Positions 37,745-49,739 are shown, numbered from the stretch's first letter. The stretch: 64,000 bases of DNA from Loxodes magnus (GCA_946699065.1 CAMPDV010000686.1:62001-126000), one strand, 5' to 3'. Notes: a model not told the origin generated them from the sequence alone. Program-made: numbers and translations.

Positions 37745-38553
37745 AAAAGTAATTAAATTTTAGCATTCCCTGGATTTTCAACCAGGTTTTTGCTACCATT
37801 TTTTTAGCGTGGATGGATACCACGCCATTTTTTTTTGTGGATGGAACCACTGAGAATCTTCTGTCTTTTATAAGAATATCTTCTTCTTGTAAATTCCCGT
37901 TTCGGTGATTCAGAGTCTGCTAAGCATTCTTAACGTTCTTTGTTGTTCTTTCATCTAAATTTATCTCCACTGATCGCAATTTTGTAATAGGTGTCACTTT
38001 GATTTGCAATAATAGCAATTTTTGATTGGTCTTTTCTTGAATCTCTTCAGAAATACTTTTTTTTCAAGTTAATCGATTCTTTGGAGTAATTCTATATTAA
38101 TCTTTTCGTCATTCTATTTTTCTTGGATGTTTGTTTATGTAGAAACTTTTTCAATAATCATATTTTGTTCTTGCTTAAAATTCGATTGAGATTATTCATA
38201 TAGTTACTATTCCGTGACTAAATTATTTTAAATCAATTGTCGTCTTATTATTAGTAGCTCGTTGTTTTAATCTTCGATAGTATTCATTAGTTCTCTTATT
38301 TTTTCCCCTTGATTGTAAATTGTTTCCTAATAATTTTGTATTATTGTTTTCATTTAGTCAATTTATATTTAGATTTCTGATTATTTTTGTACTTTTACTG
38401 GATTCGTCTCTATTGTTCCAATTATAACTTTTCCTTCAGATGAGGAACTTGATTTATCTTCTTCTTGTTATTGTTTCTGCATTAGTTTCGCAGCTTTCCT
38501 TTTTGCGTTCTTAATTTGGTTTTTGGAAAGGCGAATAGATTATTCCATTTTTT
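37745..38553 (-). mobile_element. Retroelement ORF1-like gene with CCHC knuckle, minus copy
   Basis: ATG at 38553 starts MEQSIRLSKNQIKNAKRKAA. An SSSSEGKVIIGTIE motif, a long Q/E/L coiled coil and a basic stretch follow. A zinc knuckle CX2CX4HX4C (CYYCKSKWHLLQNC) lies at 37976-38017, with Trp as TGA. Knuckle plus coiled coil is typical of the RNA-binding ORF1 of non-LTR retrotransposons. A plus-strand relative lies at 44460-45195 with the same order. The gene ends in a series of hairpins (37769-37850) and then a TA repeat. It appears unbroken in frame to about 37860. No ORF2 follows on this side, so it is either a non-autonomous element or a cut one. Confidence 0.75.
37769..37850 (-). promoter_or_regulatory. 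Chain of hairpins at ORF1 element 3' end
   Basis: Four inverted repeats follow one another on the minus strand: GTGG/CCAC (37837-37850), GCGTGG/CCACGC (37807-37825), GGT/ACC (37785-37797) and CCTGG/CCAGG (37769-37786), separated by A-runs. The plus-strand copy has hairpins in equivalent places with different stem and loop bases. A role in template recognition by the reverse transcriptase is a guess based on known LINE 3' stem-loops. Confidence 0.7.
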
Positions 38554-38559
38554 TTTTAT

Positions 38560-39470
38560 TAGTTTAAATATTATTTGTAAGGTTAAAGTTAGTTATAATT
38601 TTGATTATTTTTAAAAATTTAATTAAGTATTTTATTTTATTTAAAATTTTGTTTTATATTATTTATTTTTTATGACTGATATTTAATATTGATTATTATT
38701 GATTATTATTTCAAAATTTTAAATTTTAAATTTTATGTTTAACATTTATTGCTTCCGATTGGAAAATTAATTTTTCTGATAATAAGTTTTATTTATCTTT
38801 CAGGTTTAGAGCTTAAATTTCATGAAAATGGAAAATTTGTTTTTTTACTCAGTATTTTACATTACCAAATATTTTCGGCACGGAATAATTTTTTTTCGGA
38901 ATAAAAAATTTTAAAATCGGAATAAAAATTTTGAAAGTAGTTTTTAAAAAGTTTTTAAAATTCTTTGAAAAATGTTTCTAAAATAATTTTTAAAATAGTT
39001 ATCTAAAATCGTTTTGGAAATAAAATTTGGAAATTAATTGTAAAAATCTTTGAATTTTTTTAGAAATTTTTTTATAAGCATTTCTGGGATGGGATACATT
39101 TTTTTAATATGTAAAAGATGGGGAATTTTTTTTCTTAGAATAAACATTTTTAATTTAAATATTTCTATGTTTATTAAACTCTTTGAAATCATCAATTATA
39201 ATGATTATTTGCAAATATTCATAAGTAAGCAAGGTTTTGATTATCTTGATAACTCTTCATTTTAAAAAATGGTTATCTTACATCAGATTTATTTCGTTGC
39301 TCTGATTTTGAGAATAAAGATTAAATGGTGTAATTTTTATCTTTTTACTAAGTAGAATTATTTTTGTTAAATTGGAGCTAGCATTGCTGATATTATAATG
39401 AAAGTTAAAAATCAACTAGTATTCCCAACATTAGTGCAATATTTAATGATTTATAGATAGCTAATCTAAA
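38560..39470. other. AT-rich, T-run-rich interval
   Basis: The interval contains short repeats of TTTTTAAAA and CGGAATAAAAATTTT type around 38880-39020, and no clear gene. It lies between an ORF2 C-terminus on the right and the ORF1-like gene on the left, so it may be a retroelement 3' untranslated region. Confidence 0.4.
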
Positions 39471-39479
39471 TCTTTCTCT

Positions 39480-40140
39480 TACACATGTTATTCTTAAATT
39501 TAAATTTAACTAAAAGAGTCTTGAGACATCTTTTCATTGTTGGAATTATTTCCTTCAATTAAAGAAGTTATAATGTTTTTTAAAAGTTTTTCAACTCAAA
39601 CACTTTCTACTTCATCTTCTTATTCGGCTTTATTATCTTCGTTATCAGTTTATTCATTCTAATCTTCCACTTACTCATCTTTTTCTTCTTGTTCTTCTTT
39701 TTCTTCCTCATTTTCATTATTCTCTTCATCTTTATCTTGCTCTTTCGCTTCTTTACCCTTAGTCTCAGAACTTTCTTATTATAAGTTTTTTTGAATTCGA
39801 ATAATTCTAATCTCCTTTTAAGCAACATCCTATGGAAATTTTAATTTGCAGATCAATGTATTCTAATTTTTTTTTTGGAAATTAATTGATATAATTTGGT
39901 CATAGGTTATTAATTTTCTAATATCGCATTTTTCAATTTATGCTATTAACCATTCTCGCATATCTATATAGCAATCGCATTCCAGAATATTTTCAAATTA
40001 ATCAAATCTCCACACATACAATGGGAATTTTCAACTAAATAATGTCTGTCTTAAAGATCCTTGCGAAAGTTGTAACTTTAGATTCTGAGTTTGTATATAC
40101 TAACTATTTCTTTTCGATACTATTTATTTAGTATTGGATA
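39480..40140 (-). mobile_element. LINE ORF2 C-terminal part, copy 1
   Basis: On the minus strand a DRHYLVENSHCMCGD stretch near 40015-40055 gives a CxC finger, followed after a frame change by ENILECDCYIDMREW. This resembles the Cys/His motif found C-terminal to LINE reverse transcriptases. A strongly acidic run (39780-39600; EENNENEEEKEEQEEKDEQ) follows, then WVEKLLKNIITSLIEGNN near 39575. The same order, with moderate divergence, recurs at 45900-46480. It is damaged by at least one frameshift. Confidence 0.6.
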
Positions 40141-40549
40141 GGTAATTTAGGGGAATTATTATTATTATTCTAATTATTCTATAAATAACTTTGCAGTGGC
40201 ATCCTTTTTAGTCTTTTAATAGTTACTTCATAAAATTAATGTTGAATCTTACTTTTAATATATTTTGTAAAAGTATTAAAGCTACTATTATATTCCTAAT
40301 TATTAATATCTATTTCGTAACATTCAGATAGTCTTGTTACTTAATCTCTATATTAATATCCTTCTTACCAATTGCTCTTAAAAAGGGAATTACTTATTAA
40401 TTAATTCTTCCAAACTACGCGTGAGTTTCTTTATATACTTAATTAGCTCTTTTAACTTCAATATACTTCTTTATGAGGTCTTTTGTAAGTTTATTATATT
40501 TAGGGTCTGGAATAAATGAACCTAATATTACATCTGCATTATCTTAATA

Positions 40550-41757
40550 CATGAGTATTAATCCTCTAAATTATTCCTATCAATTTGAAAAATTCATTAT
40601 AAGTTTCAAAAAAAGATTCTTAATATTTTTATCTGTCAATAGGGTCTTGCAGCCTGTTAATTTTATATTTTCTTTAGGTAATTATGTCCTAATAGAGAAT
40701 TGTGTTGAAGAGAAAATTTACCGTAATTGGTATGTGGTCAGTAAATAGTTAGTTATAATGAGCCTAGAAGTTTTCAAATTGATTAATATTCAGGTGATTG
40801 TTTATTACAATATAGTTATTGCAATACATAAAATATGTTCCTTTATGTATGCAAGTGTTGCTGTTCATATTATTTACTATTTCAAGATACTTCTGAATAA
40901 TAAGTTCCTAGAATCTGTTTGTATTATCATAGTCATTATTAGGATTATCTACATAATTTTATAGGAGAGCATTGAAATTTCTCATTAGAATATGTGAGTT
41001 ATTTGGGAATTGATTAAGTAGCAAATTAATATAGTCATATGCTTGATCTTTTATGTTCTCATTTTAGCTATTATCTGGCATGTAACTGGACGTAATAAAT
41101 ATATTATCTAGTTTGGCTATGATAAATCGATTCTAGGATACATCAATTATATTAGTTTCTTCAGTACTACTGAGTTCTTCTTTAATAACTAGACATACAT
41201 CTCCTCCTTTTCCTGAATTTTTGTAATAAGTCCTATAACCTTATATTAATATTGGATGAAATCTTGTTTTTACCAAGTTTCATTAATTGAAAAAATGTCA
41301 ATACTATTTTCTCTTATAAATTCTTCTACTTTATATAGTTTACTTGCTAATCCATTTATGTTGACATATCCAATCTTAATTTGATTGATGCTACTTCTTT
41401 TTTAGTGATTATCTTGATCTAAAATAATTTGTTTTCCTTGTTGATTTAGTTAAGAACCTCCTTTCCATCCATGTTCATAAATTAAAATTTCTTTTTTTGT
41501 CCACTGATTTCAAGATGAACGTATTTTTTAATGTTATTTATTTTAGTCATAAAATTAAATTATAATATAGAGATATTTTCTGCTATATATCTTTAATAAT
41601 CTCTTATCAATGTTAATTTTAACTACTTGACTTTCAATCTATCCTTTACCAAGTTCCTAGTCAAGTACAACGTATCTGTTTTAAATTATAGTTTAGAAAT
41701 TAATTTTTCTTCAAAAGTTAGCTAATATATAGTCTTTTAGCTATTTTGATTTGACAT
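40550..41757 (-). mobile_element. LINE ORF2 endonuclease (EEP) region
   Basis: ATG at 41757 (MSNQNSQKTIYQLTFEEKL) leads into an apurinic-type endonuclease domain: KIGYVNINGLASKLYKVEEF, IDIFSINETW, YRTYYKNSGKGGDVCLV after one frameshift, NIFITSSYMPDN, ILMRNFNALL and TDHIPITVNF. The catalytic Asp of the GDxN motif is replaced (RNFN), while the final DH pair is kept. The reverse transcriptase that should follow is missing or unrecognisable before the C-terminal part at 40.1 kb. The element is thus dead or internally deleted. Confidence 0.78.
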
Positions 41758-42099
41758 TGTAATTTTTTATGGAAGCCTAATTTTCTTCCATTTTATTGAT
41801 ATGTTATTTAGTAGATGGAAAATATGGATCTGGATATTTTCTCTTTAATTAATTTATAGAATCTTATTCCAAAGAATTTCTTAAGTATCCTATTTTAGAT
41901 TTTATGAATGAGAGTTGTTGAAAATCTAAAAAGATTATTCACAGAATTTTATGGATAGAAATGTTAAATTGGAAGAAATTTACTACTTTAAAATTTGGCT
42001 CTATTTCAGATTTTCCATTAAAGTACATTTTTCTGATACAGCTTTATCAAAAGCTTTGATTTAATTGATTAGTAGCTCATTTAATTGATCATATTATTT

Positions 42100-43460
42100 A
42101 TTATGTATTTAGAATCAATAAAGTCGCACTAGGAAATTTAATTCAAATGTAATAGGTCTGCTCCAGTAGCTGTATCTAAAGTCAAAATAATTGTTTTAAT
42201 TTTTTAATCACTGGATTAAATTTCAACCTGTGTGTAATAATTCTATAGTTAAGGTATTTTTGTTTATGTGAAAGCATCTTTAAATTCTTGGATATACTTA
42301 TTTTTTTTACAAAAGTAATAACTTAATATGCTTTAATAATCCAATTCTTTAAGTTATAGATTCTATTAAAAATTATTACATAAATCCTATTTCCAAGAAA
42401 TATTTCTTTTCTCATTCAAAGTTTAAAATTTAAAGTTAGCTTTATAATATTTATACTTTATCAGTTATTTTTTAATTTTAAGATTTCAGTTATTAATTAT
42501 AATTCAAGTTCAATATTAGTTTTTTATTATCAAACTTCTTAAAGTTGTTACCAAATGTGTTGTTGTCCAAAAAATTACTATTAGTAGAATGAAATTTATT
42601 ATTTTAAATATTCCTATTTTGAATATAATAATGATTCTTAATTTTATGTTTGACTCATTTATAATTTTATCTATTGCGTTTACGCTTCTTAATTTATAAA
42701 AACTCTATTGTTAATTTGAAATCTTTATTCAATACATTTCATTATAAAATCAGTTTAAACAGTTATCTCTTTAGAATTGACATAAATTGTTTATACTGAT
42801 TATTCGTGAACTATTATTTACTCTTTGGATTAAAATGAAAAATAATTCCTCTCAAATTTTTATTTAAACATTTCCTAAAGTAGTTATTAATTATGTTTTA
42901 CTATAGAAAGATATTATTTAAAAGTAACATTATCTAATAAAAATTGTTCAGTTTAATTTTCTACTTTAAAATTATTAATAGGTTATTTTTTATCTGTTAT
43001 AATATTTAATTATTTTTCAATAGCTTTTCCTAATAATATTATAAGTCAAATTTTAGTAACTAATTTTTATTTTTTTGTATTTCTAATTAATTTTATCAAT
43101 ATATGCTTTATAATATGCTTTTGATGATTCTTAGTAATTTATCAAGGTTTATTTTTTCTAGTTCGTATTTTGTTTCTGTACTATCTAACTTTTCATTTAA
43201 TAAATAGTTCTTATCTATTAATCTTTATAAATCATATTTAAGTACTTTTATTTCTAAAATAAACTAATTTTCATTAAATGAGTTATTAATTGCTTAATTT
43301 TATATTGCATTTATTGGGTCATCATTTTATTAAAATTGCTTATTTTAATTCTAAAGATCAGATAAATTTTGATACTTTGAATTAACAGAATTAATATTAT
43401 TGTCTTACTTTTAACTGTTTTTATTACATTCAATTTAATCGAATTTGATTACTATTATTC
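42100..43460 (-). other. Retroelement-associated coiled-coil region upstream of ORF2
   Basis: On the minus strand about 43290-42980 reads as a long coiled coil (EIKVLKYDLQRLIDKNYLLN, then NEKLDSTETKYELEKINLDK). About 42180 has an LDTATGADLLHLN stretch that resembles the D-T-G-A of aspartic proteases but with an insertion. Position and orientation suggest this belongs to the element with ORF2 at 41.7 kb, perhaps as its ORF1. No CCHC is visible. Low certainty. Confidence 0.35.
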
Positions 43461-43688
43461 AAAAATAAATCTTAAGTTTACGTACTTTTTGACTATTATA
43501 AAAGTATATTTTTATTTAATATTTAATTCAGATTTGAAAGCATATCTTAAGAGATCGGAGTGTCTTAGATAATATCTTAATTTTGAGAAGATTTTTTGGA
43601 TGATCTTTTTGTATCTTCGGCGTAATATTTTGGGCGGTTAAACTAGTTTTCTACCTATAGGTTTATTTTTCTTTCAATAGATGCTAAA

Positions 43689-43922
43689 ATTGATGTCCAC
43701 GATGAAGAGAATTTCGAAGTAATTTCAGTGGAATACGAAAGAATTTATTTTCTAGTTTTTAACTACAGATATTTAGTAATTTTCTTAATAAATCCATTAT
43801 TATGTTTACTTATTTTATTTATAGCAACTCTAATTCTTTTATTTGGAGGTTTTTATGCACCTACCTGTGCTTTATCTACGAGTTTGAAGCTTCTTTATAA
43901 TCAATTAAAGAAGAGTCGCTAG
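43689..43922 (+). CDS. Small membrane protein candidate
   Basis: The frame KIDVHDEENFEVISVEYERI is followed by a strongly hydrophobic stretch (FLINPLLCLLILFIATLILL, then FGGFYAP) and a basic end (NQLKKSR). That is one or two membrane spans in about 76 residues. The frame contains no TAA, TAG or TGA until 43920, unusual for this window. The DNA around it (43550-43690) is slightly less AT-rich. The upstream start is unclear. The function is unknown and it could be chance. Confidence 0.4.
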   Translation: MDVHDEENFEVISVEYERIYFLVFNYRYLVIFLINPLLCLLILFIATLILLFGGFYAPTCALSTSLKLLYNQLKKSR

Positions 43923-44459
43923 TTAAAACTAGTGAATTTTAAGTATTTTAATTTTTTTTACTTTAAATTGGTGCTTATAATGATATAATCATTACACCAC
44001 AATTATACAGTTTCTTTGTATACATGAATTTAACTTTACTATCATTCATTATTTCAAGATCATTTTTTAGGAGAAATTCTTATAATCTTATGTATTATCA
44101 AAATATTTTCAGGATTGTATACAAAACCTTATAAAAGAGTGTTGAAATTTCCCGTCAGTATATGTTGATTCTAATCAAACTTATTTAGCAATGTGTTAAA
44201 AATTTCATAAGCTTAATCTTTTATATCTTAATTTAAAAACCATTGTTAAAAATTTTTATATCTATCAAAAATCTAATCCTTTTTTTTAATTTATCCATCT
44301 TGAAAATTTTTTGAAGTGTAAGACTCAGAGCTAAAAAATAAAAAATAATTGTTCCCAATTTCATTCTTTACTTTCTTTTCTCTCTTTTTAATTGAGATCC
44401 TTTTCAATTAAGTAAATTCTTATAAAATTAAAAAATTTTATCACTAGTTTTTTCGTTTA

Positions 44460-45195
44460 CCAACGAGAGGAGTCAAGTTCGTCATCAGAAGGTAAAGTGA
44501 TGGTAGGATCTATAGAGATAAGATAACCTAAGAACGAATCTGATCAAAAACTTTAAATTTAACTAGATCAAATGTAAAAATTAATTTCAAAGTATGAAGA
44601 AATAGCTTATAACTAAGGAGAAAAAACAAGGGAATTAATGAATAGCATAGAGGATTAAAAAAACGAATTATTAATACTCAGAAGACAGCTCATTCAAAGC
44701 AATTTGATAACGGAAGAACAACTCTGAACTTAGTCACAATAAAACTTTAAATATGACACGAAAATGGAAATAGAAAAAATACCAATAGAATTAAAAACAG
44801 AATTGAATCCAGAAAAAGAAATGATTGCTGCAAGTTTCATTAAAAGATTAGAAAATATAGAAAATAAATTATCATAAAAAAGAACGAAATAAAGACAATA
44901 ATACAAACTTTGTTGATGTTGCAAATCAAATCAACATATTTTAAAAAACTGTTGATAATGAAAGAAAATAAACGAATAAGAGCAGAAAAGAACATGGAGA
45001 CAACTCAATAAACTATGAATAACTCCAACAGGGATCTACAAATAAAAGCTTTTTGCAAGACCACTTGAACGGTTACAGTGATAACCTTCCACTTAATAAA
45101 AAGGTCGTGGATCACACCCACGTTAAAAAAACTGTCCGCAGGAACTGGTTGCAATTCCAGAGAGTGCAAAACTCTACTAACTTTAAGTATATTAT
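44460..45195 (+). mobile_element. Retroelement ORF1-like gene with CCHC knuckle, plus copy
   Basis: This is a relative of 38553-37745: SSSSEGKVMVGSIEI, the same QLDQM coiled coil, NQGEKTRELMNSIEDQKNEL, and a knuckle CWCCKSNQHILKNC at 44911-44952 (CX2CX4HX4C). The terminal WITPTGIYK matches WITETGIYK of the other copy. Divergence is large, but knuckle and coiled coil are kept, which suggests past selection. The N-terminal 30 residues seen in the minus copy are not clear here. It ends with hairpins and a TAT repeat about 200 bp before tRNA-Ala. Confidence 0.75.
45071..45173 (+). promoter_or_regulatory. Chain of hairpins at ORF1 element 3' end, plus copy
   Basis: Four consecutive inverted repeats are present: GGTT/AACC (45071-45086), CGTGG/CCACG (45106-45122), CTGG/CCAG (45144-45159) and AGAGT/ACTCT (45159-45173). 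The second and third match in place and partly in sequence to the minus copy, with stem bases changed in pairs. Confidence 0.7.
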
Positions 45196-45404
45196 TATTA
45201 TTATTATAAATGATTATAATTAGTCTATTAGGATAACTTTAATATTGCTTTAAAGTTGTTGGTTGTATATAAATTATTTTATATAAATAAGGGATAAAAA
45301 TTGGAAATGTATTTGAGTTCATTAAAATATAAACTATAAGAATTCTTAGATAACTTAGAAACTAATTTTTAATATTTAAGAAAACGGTGAGGCTATAATT
45401 AAAA

Positions 45405-45477
45405 GGGAATCTAGCTCAAATGCTAGAGCGCTCCTTTCGCATACGAGAGGCAACGGGATCGATACCCGTGTTCTCCA
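45405..45477 (+). tRNA. tRNA-Ala(CGC)-like, degenerate
   Basis: Cloverleaf of 73 nt: D arm GCTC...GAGC, anticodon loop TTCGCAT (anticodon CGC), T arm ACGGG/CCCGT with GATCGATAC-like loop and B box GGATCGATACC, discriminator A. The acceptor stem has two mismatches and one G-T pair, the anticodon stem has a C-C mismatch, and the D loop lacks GG. It is probably a pseudogene or a tRNA-derived repeat. Confidence 0.7.
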
Positions 45478-45553
45478 TTTTTATGAAAGTAAAATGATAA
45501 ATAATTTATAAAGATATTAGTTATTTTTAAATAAGTGATATAATAATAAATAA

Positions 45554-45585
45554 GCCGGTTTAGCTCAGTCGGTAGAGCGCCAGCA
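45554..45585 (+). pseudogene. tRNA 5' half (truncated)
   Basis: GCCGGTTTAGCTCAGTCGG continues with TAGAGCGCCAGC, a perfect acceptor 5' strand, A box and D arm. Homology stops within the anticodon arm, no T arm follows, and I did not notice the 3' half elsewhere. The isotype cannot be told. The break lies near the 3' end of a minus-strand LINE remnant. Confidence 0.7.
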
Positions 45586-45899
45586 CAGTCTATAATAGAT
45601 CTATAAAGCAGTAAAAAAAGACTTTAATAAATCTTAAAAAGAAATATTTTACATTCTAAATTTGAAAAAATAGATTGAAGTTAGTTAAATAAACATTAAG
45701 ACTTAGTTTAAAGGCTAATGTTGAGATTTGTAAAGAAATTTAGGAAAATAAATGTATAAAAATTTTATTTTTTAATTAAAAAACTAAAATTATTAGATGT
45801 GAATAATTATATTCAAAAGTATATTATATCAAATAATTTAATTTTGTTTCCAAATAGTGTTCAAATTCTTTGATTGTTTTTAAAAATATGTAGAAAGTT

Positions 45900-46480
45900 T
45901 ATTATTTTAATTAATTCAAATGTTTTAATTAAAATTTCTAAACTAAAAGAGTTTTTTGACATTTATAACTGTAAGAATTGTTTTCTTCAATTATAGACGT
46001 TAGTAAATATTTGTATAGCTTTTTAACATTTTTAATGCTTTGTAAATTAATCTTGATCTCATCAATTTTTAATTACTAATGCTGTATCCTTATCTTTTAT
46101 TTCTTACTTTTTGCTTTTTCCATTTCTAATGATTCTAGTCTTCTTGATATAAGTTTCATGTGAAATATTTTTATTTATAAATCTAAATATCCCAAATAAG
46201 ACTTCGAAAGGAGTTTATAAGTCCTTAATCATATAATATAAGCCTCTTAAGTTATAATTCCCAATCTTTAAAATAATCAATTCTTATATTAGATCAACAT
46301 ATATATTTAAAAATCTGCTCGAATGTATAATACTCTCCACACATACAGTAGGGATTATCAATAGGATAATGACAATCTTAAAGATCTTTTCGAAAATTAT
46401 AGGATTGTGTTCTAAGTTTATATATACTAAAATTTCCTGTCTAAATTATTTGTTTAACTTAGAGTAAATAATTAGTGGAA
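45900..46480 (-). mobile_element. LINE ORF2 C-terminal part, copy 2
   Basis: The minus strand gives RKDLQDCHYPIDNPYCMCGE near 46330-46400 and VKKLYKYLLTSIIEENN near 46020, in line with copy 1 at 39.5-40.1 kb. The acidic run of copy 1 is not preserved. No reverse transcriptase is recognisable upstream (46.5-47.3 kb), so the remnant is 5'-truncated or decayed. Confidence 0.55.
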
Positions 46481-48650
46481 ATTGGTAAATATTATTAAAC
46501 AGCTTATCATATATTTTAGCTTTTTTCATTCTCTTAAAGTTTTATGTATCTGTATTATAGAAATAATGTTGTATTTTGTCTCTTATATATTTAGTAAAAT
46601 TTTTTGAGCTTATACTAATCTAGGAATTCTACAAATCGATATTATAAAAGTCTAATCCATGTAGATTTTTATTTCAAATTTTTTCGTAGAAATCTACTAA
46701 AAAAAGAATTTAATTTGTAGTTAAAAGCATAAATAATTAATTGGAATCTAAAAGAACAACAAGAAAGCACAAGAAGCAAGGGGTAAGAGTTGGAAGATGA
46801 AACGAAGGATACATAACTTTAAGGAGATAATAAAAATGAAGTATCTGATTCATATGATAAGTTAATTTAAATATAATTTTTGAATGAATTCTCAAGCAAA
46901 AGATTGATATTATTTCTTTCTTATACATTTGCTAAGTTTAATATAGTTATTTTCTGGAAATTTCTAAAATCTTTGATGTTGTTATCTGAATATATGTGCA
47001 GTGGCATGTCTATATAAGGTAAATTTGGTTTTTAATAAAATGTTTATTTAATTTTTTGGTTTTATAGTTCTCAAAAGGAAATTGGGTAGAAATAATGATT
47101 TGGTCATAATTTGTATCCCATAAATCTGTTAATTATATGAACTGAAATAAAAGTTATGACTTTGTGGAAGTGAATTTAATTTTAAAGGTATTTAGGAAAA
47201 AGTTTAGGTTATTACTAATCTGACTATATTTCTGATATTAAGACTAAAATTATGTTTAGTAATAATAAAATGTAATAAAAGTAGTACTTTTTAGAATAGC
47301 TTTATTAATAATTAATATTTCTTTAAAAAATGTAATTAATTCTTTTTTATTAACTTGTTACTCAAATATTGTAAATGCTAAAATATAAAAATGTATACTA
47401 TTTTTTTAATAATAAGCATACTAATTATTATCCTTAAAATGAAATTAATTTTTAAACTAGAAAGTTAAATTATTAGATAAGATATTTTATAGCTTATTAT
47501 TAATCATTTAAAACATTCTTTTACCTTCATTATTAAAAAATACTTTTTATTTATTAGTTTTATTTCATAGTTAATAGTAATATATTTATTTAGATTTATA
47601 TAATTAATTGAGCAATCTTTTAGTTACATTTTAAAGCTTACAAATTTATTTTACTTAAAATTAATTTCATTATTATTTAATTATAAACAATCAATAATTT
47701 AGGTTTATAATTAACTAATTAGTTGCATAGGCTTTATTTTAAACTTCAAATATTGATAAAACATAAATAGTAGTGATATATATAAACTAGTTATAAAATA
47801 GATTTAAACTTAAAATTTTATATTTATTTCTAAGAATTAATTGAATATCTTATTTAAATTTCTCATGCTATAAATCATTTAAAAAACTACTATTTTTATT
47901 ATAAAAATCTTAATTTCTTAAAATTTTATTATGAATCAGTATTTAATACTTTAATATACTCATTTTTTAATTACTTACTTACCATTTCATTTTGTTTCTC
48001 ATATCATTATTTCATTTTTTAATCAATCAATGTTTTTTAATATCTCTTCAATCATAAATAAAGTATTAAATATCTTATTTATTCTCAAAATAACCTATAC
48101 CATTATCATTTATATTTAATCAAAAATATTACTTATTTAAAACATATTCTTTAGTATCAACTAATTTTACTACTTTCCATACTTCAACTATTTAGACTCT
48201 TCAATTTATACAGTTAGTATCTTTCTTATTTTATTCAAATACTATTTTAATATTATAATCAATCATTAATTTGCCTTAAGATATTTTGCTTTTTCTTTTA
48301 TTAAAAAAATCTTTTTCTGCATTTTAAAACTTCTGAGATAGAAAAAGTTTATTTTTACTTTAATATTTTCGCTTAATAAGTTTCTCTATTAAATGACTTC
48401 GGAAATAACATGCTGAAAAAAATAATTGATATTAAAGTATTAGTCTGAAATTTTTCAAAAAAATTTATTCCGTTCGAGAATTTTCCTGTAGTGTAAAACG
48501 TTGAGCAAAAAACAAATTTCTTATTTTCACAAAAATTACACTCAAATAACAATCTTATCACACTAATTAAATACAAATTTAAATTAAAAATTTAATTTAA
48601 TTTAATTTTAATTTTAATTTTATTTAAATTAACTACACCTTCTAAATAAT
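46481..48650. other. AT-rich interval, nothing supported
   Basis: No domain, RNA or repeat is supported. The first few hundred bases may be remains of the LINE on the right of its C-terminal part. Confidence 0.4.
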
Positions 48651-48654
48651 TCAT

Positions 48655-48840
48655 CCGTAAAATCCTAAAAAAATTTTATAAATTAAATATTGCAACATAA
48701 ATTTTTACAACAGAAAAAAATTACAACAGAAAATTTATAACAGAAACTTTTATATCATAAAAATTTTTATAACAGAATAATTTATAACAGAAAACTTTTA
48801 TAGTAGAAACTTTTAGAATTAAAAAAATTATTACTTTTAT
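48655..48840. repeat. Minisatellite of TTATAACAGAAA type
   Basis: Irregular copies of (A)TTTATAACAGAAA and ACTTTTATA occur eight or so times. Units are 15-25 bp and imperfect. Confidence 0.7.
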
Positions 48841-49334
48841 AATTTTCCAAATACTTTCTTTTTATACTCTTTAAATTATTCAGTACTCTCTCTTCTCACA
48901 AAACACTATTCCCAATCTTTATTATAAACAATTATAAATAAACATTCCACTATTCTTAAAACAAATTTTCCTTTTAAAATACTTAAACAATAACGTAATT
49001 AGTCTTTTAGATTTAAAAAAACACATTCAATTCTTTATTTAGTACATACTTACTTCCTCTTTGACACAAATTTAATCATAATCCAAATTACATACTCTTG
49101 TCTTACATACACATCAACAATTTAAACAAAAACTTATACCATTATACTTTATTATTAATATTATATTTATTCAACTACATTGACACTTTGTTATTTTGCT
49201 ACTTTATTGCTTAGAGTCGTAACTCAACTTTAGTATATATTAAATACATTATCATATCTTTTTAACTTTATAATATCATTGTAATTTTTATATATGAGTT
49301 TAATAGTATAACAAAATTATAGATTAGTATTATA

Positions 49335-49485
49335 ACAGTATAACAGTATAACAATATAATAGTATAACTGTATAACAATATAATAGTATAACAGTATAAC
49401 TGTATAATTGTATAACAGTACAACAGTATAACTGTATAACAGTATAACTTTATATCAGTGTAACAATATAACAGTATAATAGAGT
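49335..49485. repeat. 8-bp minisatellite (GTATAACA)n
   Basis: About 17 consecutive units of GTATAACA, GTATAACT, GTATAATA and the like are present. It lies about 250 bp past the C-terminal end of the minus-strand WD40 gene. Confidence 0.88.
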
Positions 49486-49739
49486 GCTGTTTATTTAAAT
49501 ACTTAAATTCATTAATTTAAATAAATATATTAATTTAATAAGTTCATTAATTTAATAAAAACATCTCATCTCATACTTCTATTCAAGTCCTACTCACTCA
49601 TCTATATGTTGTTTGTTTCACAATTACTCAATCTCATTCCATAATGAGCATATACCTCATTCCAATCCAACTACTTTATTATTAAATTAATTAAATTGAC
49701 ACCTACCTATCCTACAGATTCATCAACACTTAACAACCT

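Noticed and set aside
39607..39828. Lys/Arg-rich minus-strand frame with standard start and stop
   Set aside because: A shifted minus-strand frame is an acidic E/D/Q run that joins the LINE C-terminal segment; the basic reading is its shadow.
45554..45640. A complete second tRNA with an intron
   Set aside because: The anticodon arm is already broken and I found no matching T arm or acceptor 3' strand downstream.
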